Under the pieces are notes generated by a model, which did no database searches, was not told the DNA's origin, and saw only the letters and a program-made list of their open reading frames with translations. A DNA stretch of 5,954 nucleotides from Armatimonadota bacterium (GTDB lineage Bacteria; Armatimonadota; Zipacnadia; Zipacnadales; UBA11051), in the NCBI GenBank assembly GCA_003542955.1, contig DPJP01000425.1, forward strand, positions 964-6,917, in the 5' to 3' direction. Made by a program: the position numbers and the translations under genes. Positions 1 through 5,954 of the stretch are shown here, piece after piece (the first letter of the stretch is position 1; the number at the start of each line of letters is the position of its first letter).

Positions 1-2
1 CC

Positions 3-1496
3 AACACGACGGACGAGCCGCTGCTGATCGCGTTCCGCCACAGCTTCGTGACGCAGGGACACGAGGACGCGCAGCTCTACCTGCACGGATTGCCCTCGCG
101 CATCCTGGAGAGCTACGACACGGGCGGGGACAACCCGACGGTGCTACTGAGCACCGGCGGGCAAGGCTTCGGGATGGTGGCCGAGGATGACGTGTTCCGG
201 GCCCATTGCGCACAGCGGGCGAGCATCGCCGATGGCGATGTGTGCCTGTATGATTACCGCCTGATGCTGCCGCCGCGTGGGGAGTATGAGGTGCGCTGGT
301 CGGTCTACCCGGTGCCGGGAGGCGAGTACTTCGACTTCGTGAATGCAATCCGGCGCAACTGGGGGACCAACTTCACGATCCCCGGCGCGTTCGCCTTCGC
401 GCCCCATCCGACGCGCGAGGCGAGTGTCCCCGACTGGGCGGAGTGGCTCGAGTATACCTCGGTGGACACAGTCTCGCTGCAGATCCCGCGTCCGCGCGGG
501 ACTGAGCTTGCGCACGGACTGGCCTTTCTCGATGAGCCGGAGGAGCAGCAGCGACTCAAGCAGCAGGCGGAGATGCTGCGGTCACTCAAGCCGGGGCTGA
601 AGGTGATCTGCTATGTGGATGTGTACCTGACGCGCGCGGATGAGCAGCGGCCGGATCATGTCGATGCGCGGCACCTGGGGCCGGATCGCGTGCAGCGGGA
701 GTACTCGCCGGGCGCGTGGAAGCCGCATCTGTGGCTGTTTCTGCCGACGCTGGAGAACAGCTACGGGGAGGCCATCGGGCGCTACTTCGACCTCTGCGTG
801 AATGAGTTGGGCTTCGACGGCATCTACTGGGACGAGATGTCCTACAGCGCTTTCGCGGACGCCTGGGACCTGCATGACGGTTACACCGCCGAGCCGGACA
901 TCAATACATGGACGATCAAGGAGCCAATCGCCTGGGCGCCGCTGTACTGCCAGGGCTTCCAGCAGGTGCGGGCGGATTGGCTGCTCGATACGGGCAGAAC
1001 GCTGATCGCCAACGGTCAGCCGCGCACCGAGACGATGGCGAAGATGCACTTCCCGCGTTTTGTCGAGGCGTGGCATGCCAGCAAGCTCCGCAATGCGCAT
1101 CTGTACTGCCCGGTGGGGCTGGGCTCGCCGGACCGGATCATGGAGGAGGCCGACATCGCGCGCAACATCCGCGAGAACCTCGAGAACGGCGGGCTGTGGT
1201 ACTACTACCTCGGCTGGGAGCGCTTCAGGCTGACGCGGAAGACGATCACCGAGCAGATGTACCCGTTCACGCCTGTCGAGCTGCATGAGGGGTATGTGAT
1301 CGGTCAGGAGCGGATTATCACGTGCAAGTCGGGGCTGTTCGGGTGGGGGGATGGCTCCGCGCACCGGGTGTATGTGTATGACCACCAGGGCGTGCTGCAG
1401 CCGGAGTTCAATGCACCCACGCAAGCGATCGACGGAATGACCTATACGGAACTGCGGCTGCCCGGTGGGTGGCTGGCTGCGATAGTGAGAGGATAG
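3..1496 (+). CDS. Glycoside-hydrolase-like TIM-barrel protein, 5' truncated by window
   Basis: The reading frame is open from base 3 with no stop, so the gene begins upstream; the GTG at 48 is internal and probably not the true start. 497 residues are visible (numbered here from the codon at 3-5). Roughly residues 1-115 look like a beta-sandwich (short alternating strands, LPPRGEYEVRWSVYPVPGG). Residues about 125-420 look like a TIM barrel, with strand-like segments VICYVDVYL (201-209), FDGIYWDEM (271-279), TLIANGQPR (333-341) and RFVEAW. The last 75 or so residues look like a small beta domain. D277/E278 after the FDGIYW strand and E355 in FVEAW are candidate acid residues; this is inference from barrel geometry. 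I cannot assign a GH family or substrate. Whether it is secreted is unknown because the N-terminus is missing. Its end lies 3 bases from the oxidoreductase start, indicating co-transcription. Gene certain, function tentative. Confidence 0.85.
   Translation, partial: NTTDEPLLIAFRHSFVTQGHEDAQLYLHGLPSRILESYDTGGDNPTVLLSTGGQGFGMVAEDDVFRAHCAQRASIADGDVCLYDYRLMLPPRGEYEVRWSVYPVPGGEYFDFVNAIRRNWGTNFTIPGAFAFAPHPTREASVPDWAEWLEYTSVDTVSLQIPRPRGTELAHGLAFLDEPEEQQRLKQQAEMLRSLKPGLKVICYVDVYLTRADEQRPDHVDARHLGPDRVQREYSPGAWKPHLWLFLPTLENSYGEAIGRYFDLCVNELGFDGIYWDEMSYSAFADAWDLHDGYTAEPDINTWTIKEPIAWAPLYCQGFQQVRADWLLDTGRTLIANGQPRTETMAKMHFPRFVEAWHASKLRNAHLYCPVGLGSPDRIMEEADIARNIRENLENGGLWYYYLGWERFRLTRKTITEQMYPFTPVELHEGYVIGQERIITCKSGLFGWGDGSAHRVYVYDHQGVLQPEFNAPTQAIDGMTYTELRLPGGWLAAIVRG
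1487..1493 (+). promoter_or_regulatory. Ribosome binding site of the FAD oxidoreductase
   Basis: GAGAGGA lies 6 bases before the ATG at 1500. It is inside the last codons of the upstream gene, so the two genes are probably translated in a coupled manner. It supports the ATG at 1500 over the internal ATG at 1512. Confidence 0.7.
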
Positions 1497-1499
1497 CCT

Positions 1500-2843
1500 A
1501 TGCCCGACATCATGTTACCTGTTCGGAGTGTGCCGATCCTGGCCCAGTGCGATGTGCTGGTCTGTGGAGGTGGACCTGCGGGGGTCGCAGCCGCGGTGGC
1601 TGCCGGACGCCATGGGGCCTCGGTGGTGCTGCTCGAGCGCTGGCCGCGCGTGGGTGGGATGGCGACGACCGCTCTGGTCAACATCTGGCACCGCAGCGAC
1701 CGAGAGAAGATTGTCATCAGGGGATTGGCGCAGGAGTCGGTTGACCGGCTTGGGGCCGAGGGGTGGCTGAGCACGTACGGCGGGCCCGAGGGTCGCCACG
1801 AGACAGAGAGCTTCGACCCGGAGGGGCTTACGCTCGTCTGGCATCGCATGCTGCAGGAAGCCGGCGTGCGGGTGATCTGCTATACAGTGGCCGGCGAGCC
1901 GCTGCTGGATGATGATAGCAGCATCATGGGTGTGCTGGTGGAGACTAAGACGGGGCAGCAGGCGGTCATGGCGCGCTTCGTCATTGATGCCAGTGGCGAT
2001 GGCGATGTTGCGGCGAAGGCCGGTGTGGGCTTCGACTTCGGGCGGGAGGCAGACGATCTCGTCCAGGGCATGACCATGATGTATGGGCTGTGCGGCATCG
2101 ACGAGGCGGCGCGTGACGCGATGACGCAAGCGCAGCGGGAGAGTATCATCGCCGACATGACAAAGCGCATCGAGGAGGGTGAGCTGCCGCCGTCGAAGAC
2201 CGCGAACCCGACGTGGTACGGCAACCGGGTGATCCCCAACATGTGCCCGGTGGCGGGCAATCCACTCGATGAGGAGGAACTCACCGAGCTGACGGTGCTG
2301 GGGCGGGAGCGTGTCTTCGCGTTCCTTGAGTACTGGCGGAAGACGGTGCCGGGCTTTGAGAACGCGTGTGTCGAACAGACGGGCCACAGCCTGGGCATCC
2401 GAGAGTCACGGCGCATCCATGGACTGAAAACGCTCACCGCCGAGATGGTGCTCGGCGCCATCAAGCAGCCGGACGCTATCGGCCACGGCGTCTGGATGAT
2501 CGACATCCACGACCCCGAGGGCAGTGGCTACACCACGTGGCAGGACCGCAATAAGACCAACATGGTCCCCGAGGGCCAGAGCTATCACATTCCGCTGGCA
2601 ATGTGCCTCAACGACACGGTGCCGAACCTGGCAGTTGCAGGCCGGTGCGCGTCGTCGACGCATGAGGGCCACTCATCGGTGCGCGTGCAGAGCCACTGCA
2701 TCGTGATGGGGCAGGGCGTGGGAACGCTGGCGGCGATGGCGCTGAATGCCGGGGTGGGGTTGGGGGAGGTCCACGTGCGTGCGCTGCAGGAGGCGCTCAG
2801 GGAGGATGGCGTGTACCTGGAGGATGTGCCCGGCGGGGCGTAG
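1500..2843 (+). CDS. FAD-dependent oxidoreductase (FAD_oxidored family)
   Basis: Complete 447-residue flavoprotein, predicted cytoplasmic since there is no signal peptide or membrane segment. The N-terminal Rossmann dinucleotide fold has GGGPAG at residues 23-28, an acidic residue at the end of the second strand (E46, ribose contact) and the following RVGGMAT. A second FAD-contact motif, DASGDGDVAAKAG, is at 163-175. SLGIRESRRI at 297-306 and VAGRCASSTHEGHSSVRVQ at 379-397, followed by GQGVGT at 404-409, are typical of the FAD_oxidored group (PF12831), which is common in Planctomycetota-type carbohydrate gene clusters. There is no cysteine cluster that would suggest an iron-sulfur centre. Start is ATG 1500 with a good Shine-Dalgarno; the gap to the upstream stop is 3 bases. 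The substrate is unknown; a sugar- or hydroxy-acid-type oxidation or reduction is inferred only from neighbours. Length is at the compact end of the family, with no extra C-terminal domain. Confidence 0.95.
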   Translation: MPDIMLPVRSVPILAQCDVLVCGGGPAGVAAAVAAGRHGASVVLLERWPRVGGMATTALVNIWHRSDREKIVIRGLAQESVDRLGAEGWLSTYGGPEGRHETESFDPEGLTLVWHRMLQEAGVRVICYTVAGEPLLDDDSSIMGVLVETKTGQQAVMARFVIDASGDGDVAAKAGVGFDFGREADDLVQGMTMMYGLCGIDEAARDAMTQAQRESIIADMTKRIEEGELPPSKTANPTWYGNRVIPNMCPVAGNPLDEEELTELTVLGRERVFAFLEYWRKTVPGFENACVEQTGHSLGIRESRRIHGLKTLTAEMVLGAIKQPDAIGHGVWMIDIHDPEGSGYTTWQDRNKTNMVPEGQSYHIPLAMCLNDTVPNLAVAGRCASSTHEGHSSVRVQSHCIVMGQGVGTLAAMALNAGVGLGEVHVRALQEALREDGVYLEDVPGGA

Positions 2844-2844
2844 C

Positions 2845-2927
2845 GACGGCGAACGGCAACGGCGGACGGCAGTAGACCACGGAATACACGGAATACACGG
2901 AAGAAGGCAACCGCCGACGGCGGGAAC
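2845..2927 (+). repeat. Mosaic intergenic repeat array 1 (GC-rich / gaatacacg modules)
   Basis: The array starts right after the oxidoreductase stop codon. A GC-rich module (2845-2870, containing acggcaacggcggacggc at 2853-2870) is followed by an A-rich module (2876-2907) made of accac, two gaatacacg units of 9 bases, and gaagaa. A second GC-rich stretch (2908-2923) follows and reads ccgccgacggcgg instead of the usual cggcggacggc. It therefore contains a 5-bp inverted repeat with a 3-base loop (2911-2915 / 2919-2923). The same modules in the same order and orientation recur at 5304-5490. Repeats of this style are familiar from intergenic regions of large environmental bacterial genomes; mechanism and function are not known to me. 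Confidence 0.85.
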
Positions 2928-2942
2928 GAGCATTTGGACACC

Positions 2943-2949
2943 GAGGAAG
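2943..2949 (+). promoter_or_regulatory. Ribosome binding site of the DUF4838 gene
   Basis: GAGGAAG lies 7 bases before the ATG at 2957. It is in the non-repetitive tail of the gap, after array 1 ends, and it supports the chosen start, which is also the one that yields a signal peptide. Confidence 0.7.
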
Positions 2950-2956
2950 TGATGAT

Positions 2957-5305
2957 ATGAGACTTCTGGCAACTGCATCGATCACTGTCAGTTTGCTCCT
3001 GATTGGCGTAGCGGCGGGGGCTGTTGAGCTTGCGGCGGACGGCAAGGCGATGGCCGTCATCGTGACCGCGGACGAGCCCATGCTGCCAGAGCAGACGGCA
3101 GCCGAGGAACTGGCGGCCTACCTGGGGCAGGTGACGGGCGGAAAGTTCTCCATCGTGCGGGAGGCTGGTGCACCGGCCGAGGGCGCGCGCATCTACGTCG
3201 GGGCGACGCTGTTCGCAGCGGGGCTCGGGCTCGAACCGAGTGCGCTGGCCTCGGAAGAGTGGTTCATCCGCACCGCCGGCGACGCGCTGGTGCTCGTCGG
3301 CGGCGGCTCCAGGGGGACCCTCTACGCGGTGTATCACTTCCTCGAGGATATCATCGGCGTGCACTGGTGGAGCCCGTGGGAAGAGAGCGTCCCGAGCATG
3401 AACGCGATCTCGGTGAACGATCTGGATCGCCATGGGAAGCCGGTGATCAGGTACCGCGACATCTACATGCTCTACGGGCAGGACAAGGGGCATTTCGCTG
3501 CCCGCAACCGGCTCAACCGCGACGGGGACGCGGGGATAGCAGGCGAGTACGGGGGCGAGGTGGGCTACGGGCCGCCATACCATGTTCACACATTCGAACT
3601 GTACTTTCCGCCGAGCAAGTACTTCGAGCAGCACCCGGAGTGGTACTCGCTCATCAACGGGGAGCGCAAGGGAGAGCGGACACAGCTCTGCCTGACCAAC
3701 CAGGAACTGCGGGAGGCATTCCTCGCGAAGCTGATCGACTACATCGAGACATCCAGAGCGAAGGCGGCGGAGGAGCAGCGGCCGGCGCCAACGGTCTACA
3801 GCGTCTCGCAGAACGACTGGCACGGCTGGTGTCAATGCGACAACTGCCAGGCGATCTCGAAGGCGGAGGGCTCTGAGTGCGGGCCGATCCTCGACTTCGT
3901 CAACTACATGGCCGACGGCATCCGCGAGAAGTACCCGGATGTCTACATCGACACCCTGGCCTACTCCTACACGCAAAAGGCGCCCGCGACGATCAAGCCG
4001 CGAGACAATGTCATCATCCGGCTCTGTGATACCACGAGCAACTTCACGCGAGCGATCACAGACCCGGAAAACGTGGCGTTCAAAGAGCACCTGCTGAGCT
4101 GGGCGGCAATCGCGAAGAACCTCCGAATCTGGGACTACGCCGTCACCTACGCCCAGCCCAACGGCCTCCCGATGCCGAGCGCCCACACCTTCGGGCCCGA
4201 CTACCGCTTCTACGCCGAACACAACGTCGAGGGCGTGTTCACCGAGCATGAGTACCCCATCCTGGCCGACATGCGCGACTTCAAGGTCTGGATGATGATG
4301 AAGATGCTCGAGAACCCCTACGACGACTACGAGGCGCTGGTGCGAACGTTCACCGACGGCTTCTACGGACCCGCGGCAGTGCACATCCGCGAGTACCTCA
4401 CCGAGCTGCAGGCAGCATCGGAGGCCAAGATCAGCCACCTGAGTATGGGCGCCTCGCCGCCGCAGTTCCGCTACCTCGACATCGACTTCGTGCGCCAGGC
4501 GAAGGTCATCTTCAGCAACGCCGAGCGTGCCGTAGCCGATGACCCCGTGCTGCTGCGCCGTGTGAGGCAAGCGCGCCTGCCGCTAGACCGGGCCATAGTC
4601 ATCACCTACTCGCGATTGGTGAGCGAGTGGGTGGCCGCCGGCAACGAGGCGGACAGCATGCCACTCGACCGTGACTTCATCGCGCAAAGGTACCGGGACA
4701 CCTGGTACGAGATGGCGGAGCAACGCCGGACGGGCGGCGCGCTACAGAAGTCGAGGGAGCAGTGCGACGCCGAGATCGTGCGATACACGGCGCGGAAGGC
4801 CTTCGTTCCGCTGCCGGAGCAGTTCGCGGGGTTGCCGGCGGGCTCGGTCTACCAGTACACCGCCGACGCGGGGCGCAACTGGAAGGACCAGGTTAGGGTC
4901 GTCGAGGAGGCCGACGGCGGGAGCGGTATCACTGACCGGCTCGAACTCACCGATGAAGAGATGCTCAAGTACAAGCTGCCAATGCCGTGGGGCATCTATG
5001 ACACCGTGGAGAAGAAGGGCGCGTCAGGGACCTCTATCAAGCCCGAGGACGTGCCGGGCCCCGGCTATCACTGGTACAAGATGGGCACCTTCAAACTGAC
5101 GCCCTCCCACTACATGTACTTCTTCTGGAGCTGGATCATCCAGATCGACCTGGGGAGTGTCGTCGATGCGGCACACCCGGATCAGGAGTGGGACATCTGG
5201 GCGAGGATCAAGTTCACCGGGCCCGGCTTCCCGCACGGGACGGCCGATGAGCCGAATGCGATCTACATGGAGCGGGTGGTGCTGGTCAAGGCGGGGGCGG
5301 AGTGA
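2957..5305 (+). CDS. Exported DUF4838 protein with GH20-like N-terminal domain
   Basis: Complete 782-residue protein. Residues 1-22 form a signal peptide: short basic start (MR), a hydrophobic stretch to about residue 20, and AGA before a likely cleavage at 22/23. No lipobox is seen, so the product is probably periplasmic or secreted. Residues about 30-140 match the style of the alpha-glucuronidase/GH20 N-terminal domain: TAAEELAAYLGQVTGG, an IYVG strand, then DALVLVGGGSRGTLYAVYHFLED and VHWW. Residues about 190-500 fit DUF4838 (PF16126): SVSQNDWHGWCQCDNCQA with C292, C294 and C297, DTLAYSYTQKAP at 332-343, and TEHEY at 429-433, whose acids E430 and E432 are candidate catalytic residues (inference). 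After a helical region, residues about 615-782 look like a beta-rich C-terminal domain, perhaps carbohydrate-binding. The family is usually linked to polysaccharide degradation, but its reaction is not established to my knowledge. The gene is bracketed by repeat arrays on both sides. Starting at the next ATG (residue 32) would remove the signal peptide. Confidence 0.93.
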   Translation: MRLLATASITVSLLLIGVAAGAVELAADGKAMAVIVTADEPMLPEQTAAEELAAYLGQVTGGKFSIVREAGAPAEGARIYVGATLFAAGLGLEPSALASEEWFIRTAGDALVLVGGGSRGTLYAVYHFLEDIIGVHWWSPWEESVPSMNAISVNDLDRHGKPVIRYRDIYMLYGQDKGHFAARNRLNRDGDAGIAGEYGGEVGYGPPYHVHTFELYFPPSKYFEQHPEWYSLINGERKGERTQLCLTNQELREAFLAKLIDYIETSRAKAAEEQRPAPTVYSVSQNDWHGWCQCDNCQAISKAEGSECGPILDFVNYMADGIREKYPDVYIDTLAYSYTQKAPATIKPRDNVIIRLCDTTSNFTRAITDPENVAFKEHLLSWAAIAKNLRIWDYAVTYAQPNGLPMPSAHTFGPDYRFYAEHNVEGVFTEHEYPILADMRDFKVWMMMKMLENPYDDYEALVRTFTDGFYGPAAVHIREYLTELQAASEAKISHLSMGASPPQFRYLDIDFVRQAKVIFSNAERAVADDPVLLRRVRQARLPLDRAIVITYSRLVSEWVAAGNEADSMPLDRDFIAQRYRDTWYEMAEQRRTGGALQKSREQCDAEIVRYTARKAFVPLPEQFAGLPAGSVYQYTADAGRNWKDQVRVVEEADGGSGITDRLELTDEEMLKYKLPMPWGIYDTVEKKGASGTSIKPEDVPGPGYHWYKMGTFKLTPSHYMYFFWSWIIQIDLGSVVDAAHPDQEWDIWARIKFTGPGFPHGTADEPNAIYMERVVLVKAGAE

Positions 5306-5490
5306 CGGCGGACGGCGAGGAACCACTGAATACACGAAACACGCGGAAGAAGGCAACGGGGGACGGCGGGGAACCGCGAAAACACGCGAGATGCCGCGAA
5401 AGAAAACAAACGGCAAAGGCGGACGGCAACGGCGGACGGCGAGTAACCACTGAATACACGGAATACACGGAAGAAAAGAACGGCGGACGG
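5304..5490 (+). repeat. Mosaic intergenic repeat array 2 (four A-rich modules' worth of GC/A alternation, three clear plus degenerate)
   Basis: The array begins inside the TGA stop of the DUF4838 gene. Order seen: GC module 5304-5317; A-rich module 5322-5352 (accactgaatacacg, then a variant aaacacgcgg); GC module 5353-5371; a diverged A-rich module about 5372-5411 (accgcgaaaacacgcgag, then a purine-rich run); GC modules 5411-5440; A-rich module 5446-5477 with two intact gaatacacg units; GC module 5478-5490. So two A-rich modules are clear and one is degenerate, matching the single one in array 1. The stretch 5423-5475 aligns without gaps to 2853-2905, with 47 of 53 positions identical by hand count and five of the six differences clustered at 5441-5445. 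All copies point the same way. The array fills most of the 220-base gap; I see no gene, promoter or terminator in the rest. Confidence 0.85.
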
Positions 5491-5510
5491 CCATGAAGAC
5501 CGCTATGTAG

Positions 5511-5516
5511 GGAGGA
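5511..5516 (+). promoter_or_regulatory. Ribosome binding site of the URO-D-like gene
   Basis: GGAGGA lies 9 bases before the ATG at 5526 and just outside repeat array 2. An in-frame TAG at 5508-5510 rules out any start further upstream, so this site fixes the start of the last gene. Confidence 0.75.
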
Positions 5517-5525
5517 AATCGGACG

Positions 5526-5954
5526 ATGCCGGGCCCGGATGACAGAGAGATACTCAGAGACCTCGCCGCACGTACGGCCGAGATTGCTGCATTGCCGGTG
5601 CAGGAAGAGAAGCGTGAGTTGTGGCGGAAGCTCAATGGGCTGAAGCCCGAACGGCCAATGGTCATGATGGACCAGGTCTGCTGGAATGAGGTCAACATCG
5701 ACGACGAGTTGACCATTCGGTGCGACGACCCCGAGTGCCGGGGCTATGAAGGGTTCCTGCGGCGGACGCTGTACCAGTGGAAGCGCTTCCCCATCGATAT
5801 GGTTGTCGAGCCGTTCATCCGCGTGCCAAAGGCAATCCACAACACCGGCTTCGGGATTACCGCCGAGGACGAGCGCGCCGTGCTGGACCCGAGCAACTCC
5901 GTCGCCGGCCACCGTTACGGCAACCAGTTCCGAAATGAGGAGGACCTCGAGAAC
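5526..5954 (+). CDS. Uroporphyrinogen-decarboxylase-like (URO-D/MtaA-type) protein, 3' truncated by window
   Basis: The frame is open from ATG 5526 to the last base, giving 143 N-terminal residues of an interrupted gene. An in-frame stop at 5508 and a strong Shine-Dalgarno define the start. The protein begins with an amphipathic helix (REILRDLAARTAEIAALP) and continues with KRELWRKLNGLKPERPMVMM at 29-48, QVCWNE at 50-55, RCDDPECRG at 65-73, and a WKRFPIDMVVEP strand region at 85-96. This pattern resembles divergent members of the URO-D superfamily found in Planctomycetota and Firmicutes. These differ from the haem enzyme HemE and are closer in style to cobamide-dependent methyltransferase partners (MtaA/CmuA). 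The metal-binding His/Cys residues expected in the C-terminal half are outside the window, so the activity cannot be judged. No signal peptide is seen; it is probably cytoplasmic. It follows the DUF4838 gene on the same strand after a 220-base repeat gap. Confidence 0.8.
   Translation, partial: MPGPDDREILRDLAARTAEIAALPVQEEKRELWRKLNGLKPERPMVMMDQVCWNEVNIDDELTIRCDDPECRGYEGFLRRTLYQWKRFPIDMVVEPFIRVPKAIHNTGFGITAEDERAVLDPSNSVAGHRYGNQFRNEEDLEN

Noticed and set aside
48..50. GTG at 48 as the real start of the first gene
   Set aside because: The frame is open and protein-like from base 3, no Shine-Dalgarno precedes 48, and the visible sequence starts in the middle of a beta domain.
582..1424. 280-codon open frame on the minus strand under the barrel protein gene
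   Set aside because: Antisense shadow of a gene with strong third-position G/C bias; no recognisable motif and no ribosome binding site noted.
1515..2387. 290-codon minus-strand frame under the FAD oxidoreductase
   Set aside because: The + strand frame has unmistakable FAD motifs; the antisense product is Arg/His-rich without any domain.
2844..2956. Repeat arrays as CRISPR
   Set aside because: The units are short, variable and contiguous, without evenly sized unique spacers.
2952..2960. Mini-frame ATG ATA TGA overlapping the DUF4838 start
   Set aside because: Two codons only; overlap of TGA with the ATG at 2957 can be chance. The signal peptide clearly starts at 2957.
2585..4570. 661-codon open frame on the minus strand
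   Set aside because: It is antisense to two well-supported genes and runs through repeat array 1, where it reads as FRVFRVFRG-like peptide. Composition is rich in Arg, Val and His, as expected for the complement of a GC-biased gene, and no domain or motif is seen.
5302..5496. Small + strand frame (64 codons) giving NTRNTRK and EYTEYTEE peptides
   Set aside because: It is the gaatacacg repeat read as protein, with no ribosome binding site and with codons dictated by the repeat; not considered a gene.
5493..5510. Five-codon mini-frame ATG AAG ACC GCT ATG TAG before the last gene, as a possible leader peptide
   Set aside because: No Shine-Dalgarno, no stem-loop set that would form an attenuator, and no regulatory codon run; chance occurrence is enough.
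5306..5525. Promoter or intrinsic terminator in the longest gap
   Set aside because: No convincing -35/-10 pair and no GC stem followed by a T-run could be found; the gap is mostly repeat.
5286..5912. Minus-strand frames of 208 and 230 codons over array 2 and the last gene
   Set aside because: They are largely translation of the repeat (VFRVFSG, VYSVYSVV) plus the antisense of the URO-D-like gene. Such repeat-derived frames are commonly mis-annotated as proteins.

Overview
The window holds four genes, all on the + strand in one operon-like series and separated by two repeat-filled gaps. DNA is GC-rich with strong G/C preference at third codon positions. The gene content (an exported DUF4838 protein, an FAD_oxidored-type oxidoreductase, a divergent URO-D-like protein and an unclassified glycosidase-like barrel protein), together with intergenic repeats of the 'gaatacacg' type, suggests an uncultured polysaccharide- or glycoside-degrading bacterium of the Planctomycetota/PVC or Armatimonadota kind. 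This is a judgement from protein style and repeats, with no marker gene to confirm it.

Layout. Positions 1-1496 carry the 3' part of a glycoside-hydrolase-like protein whose start lies before the window. Three bases later, 1500-2843 encodes a complete FAD-dependent oxidoreductase, probably translationally coupled. Positions 2844-2956 are a gap filled largely by a mosaic repeat. 2957-5305 encodes a complete 782-residue exported protein with a GH20-like N-terminal domain followed by DUF4838. Positions 5306-5525 are a longer gap, again almost entirely the same mosaic repeat. 5526 to the window end is the N-terminal 143 codons of a uroporphyrinogen-decarboxylase-like (URO-D/MtaA-type) protein cut off by the window edge.

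How they may work together. The likeliest theme is catabolism of a modified carbohydrate: DUF4838 and the barrel protein acting on glycosides, the flavoprotein oxidising or reducing a small-molecule product, and the URO-D-like protein possibly handling a methyl group or another one-carbon unit. No substrate can be read from the sequence, and no transporter or regulator is inside the window.

The most unusual non-coding signal is the repeat mosaic. GC-rich modules (core acggcggacggc) alternate with A-rich modules (9-base unit gaatacacg). The arrays start at the stop codon of the upstream gene and end shortly before the Shine-Dalgarno of the next, so the DUF4838 gene is bracketed by two directly oriented arrays. 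No RNA gene, CRISPR array, insertion sequence, convincing promoter or terminator was found.
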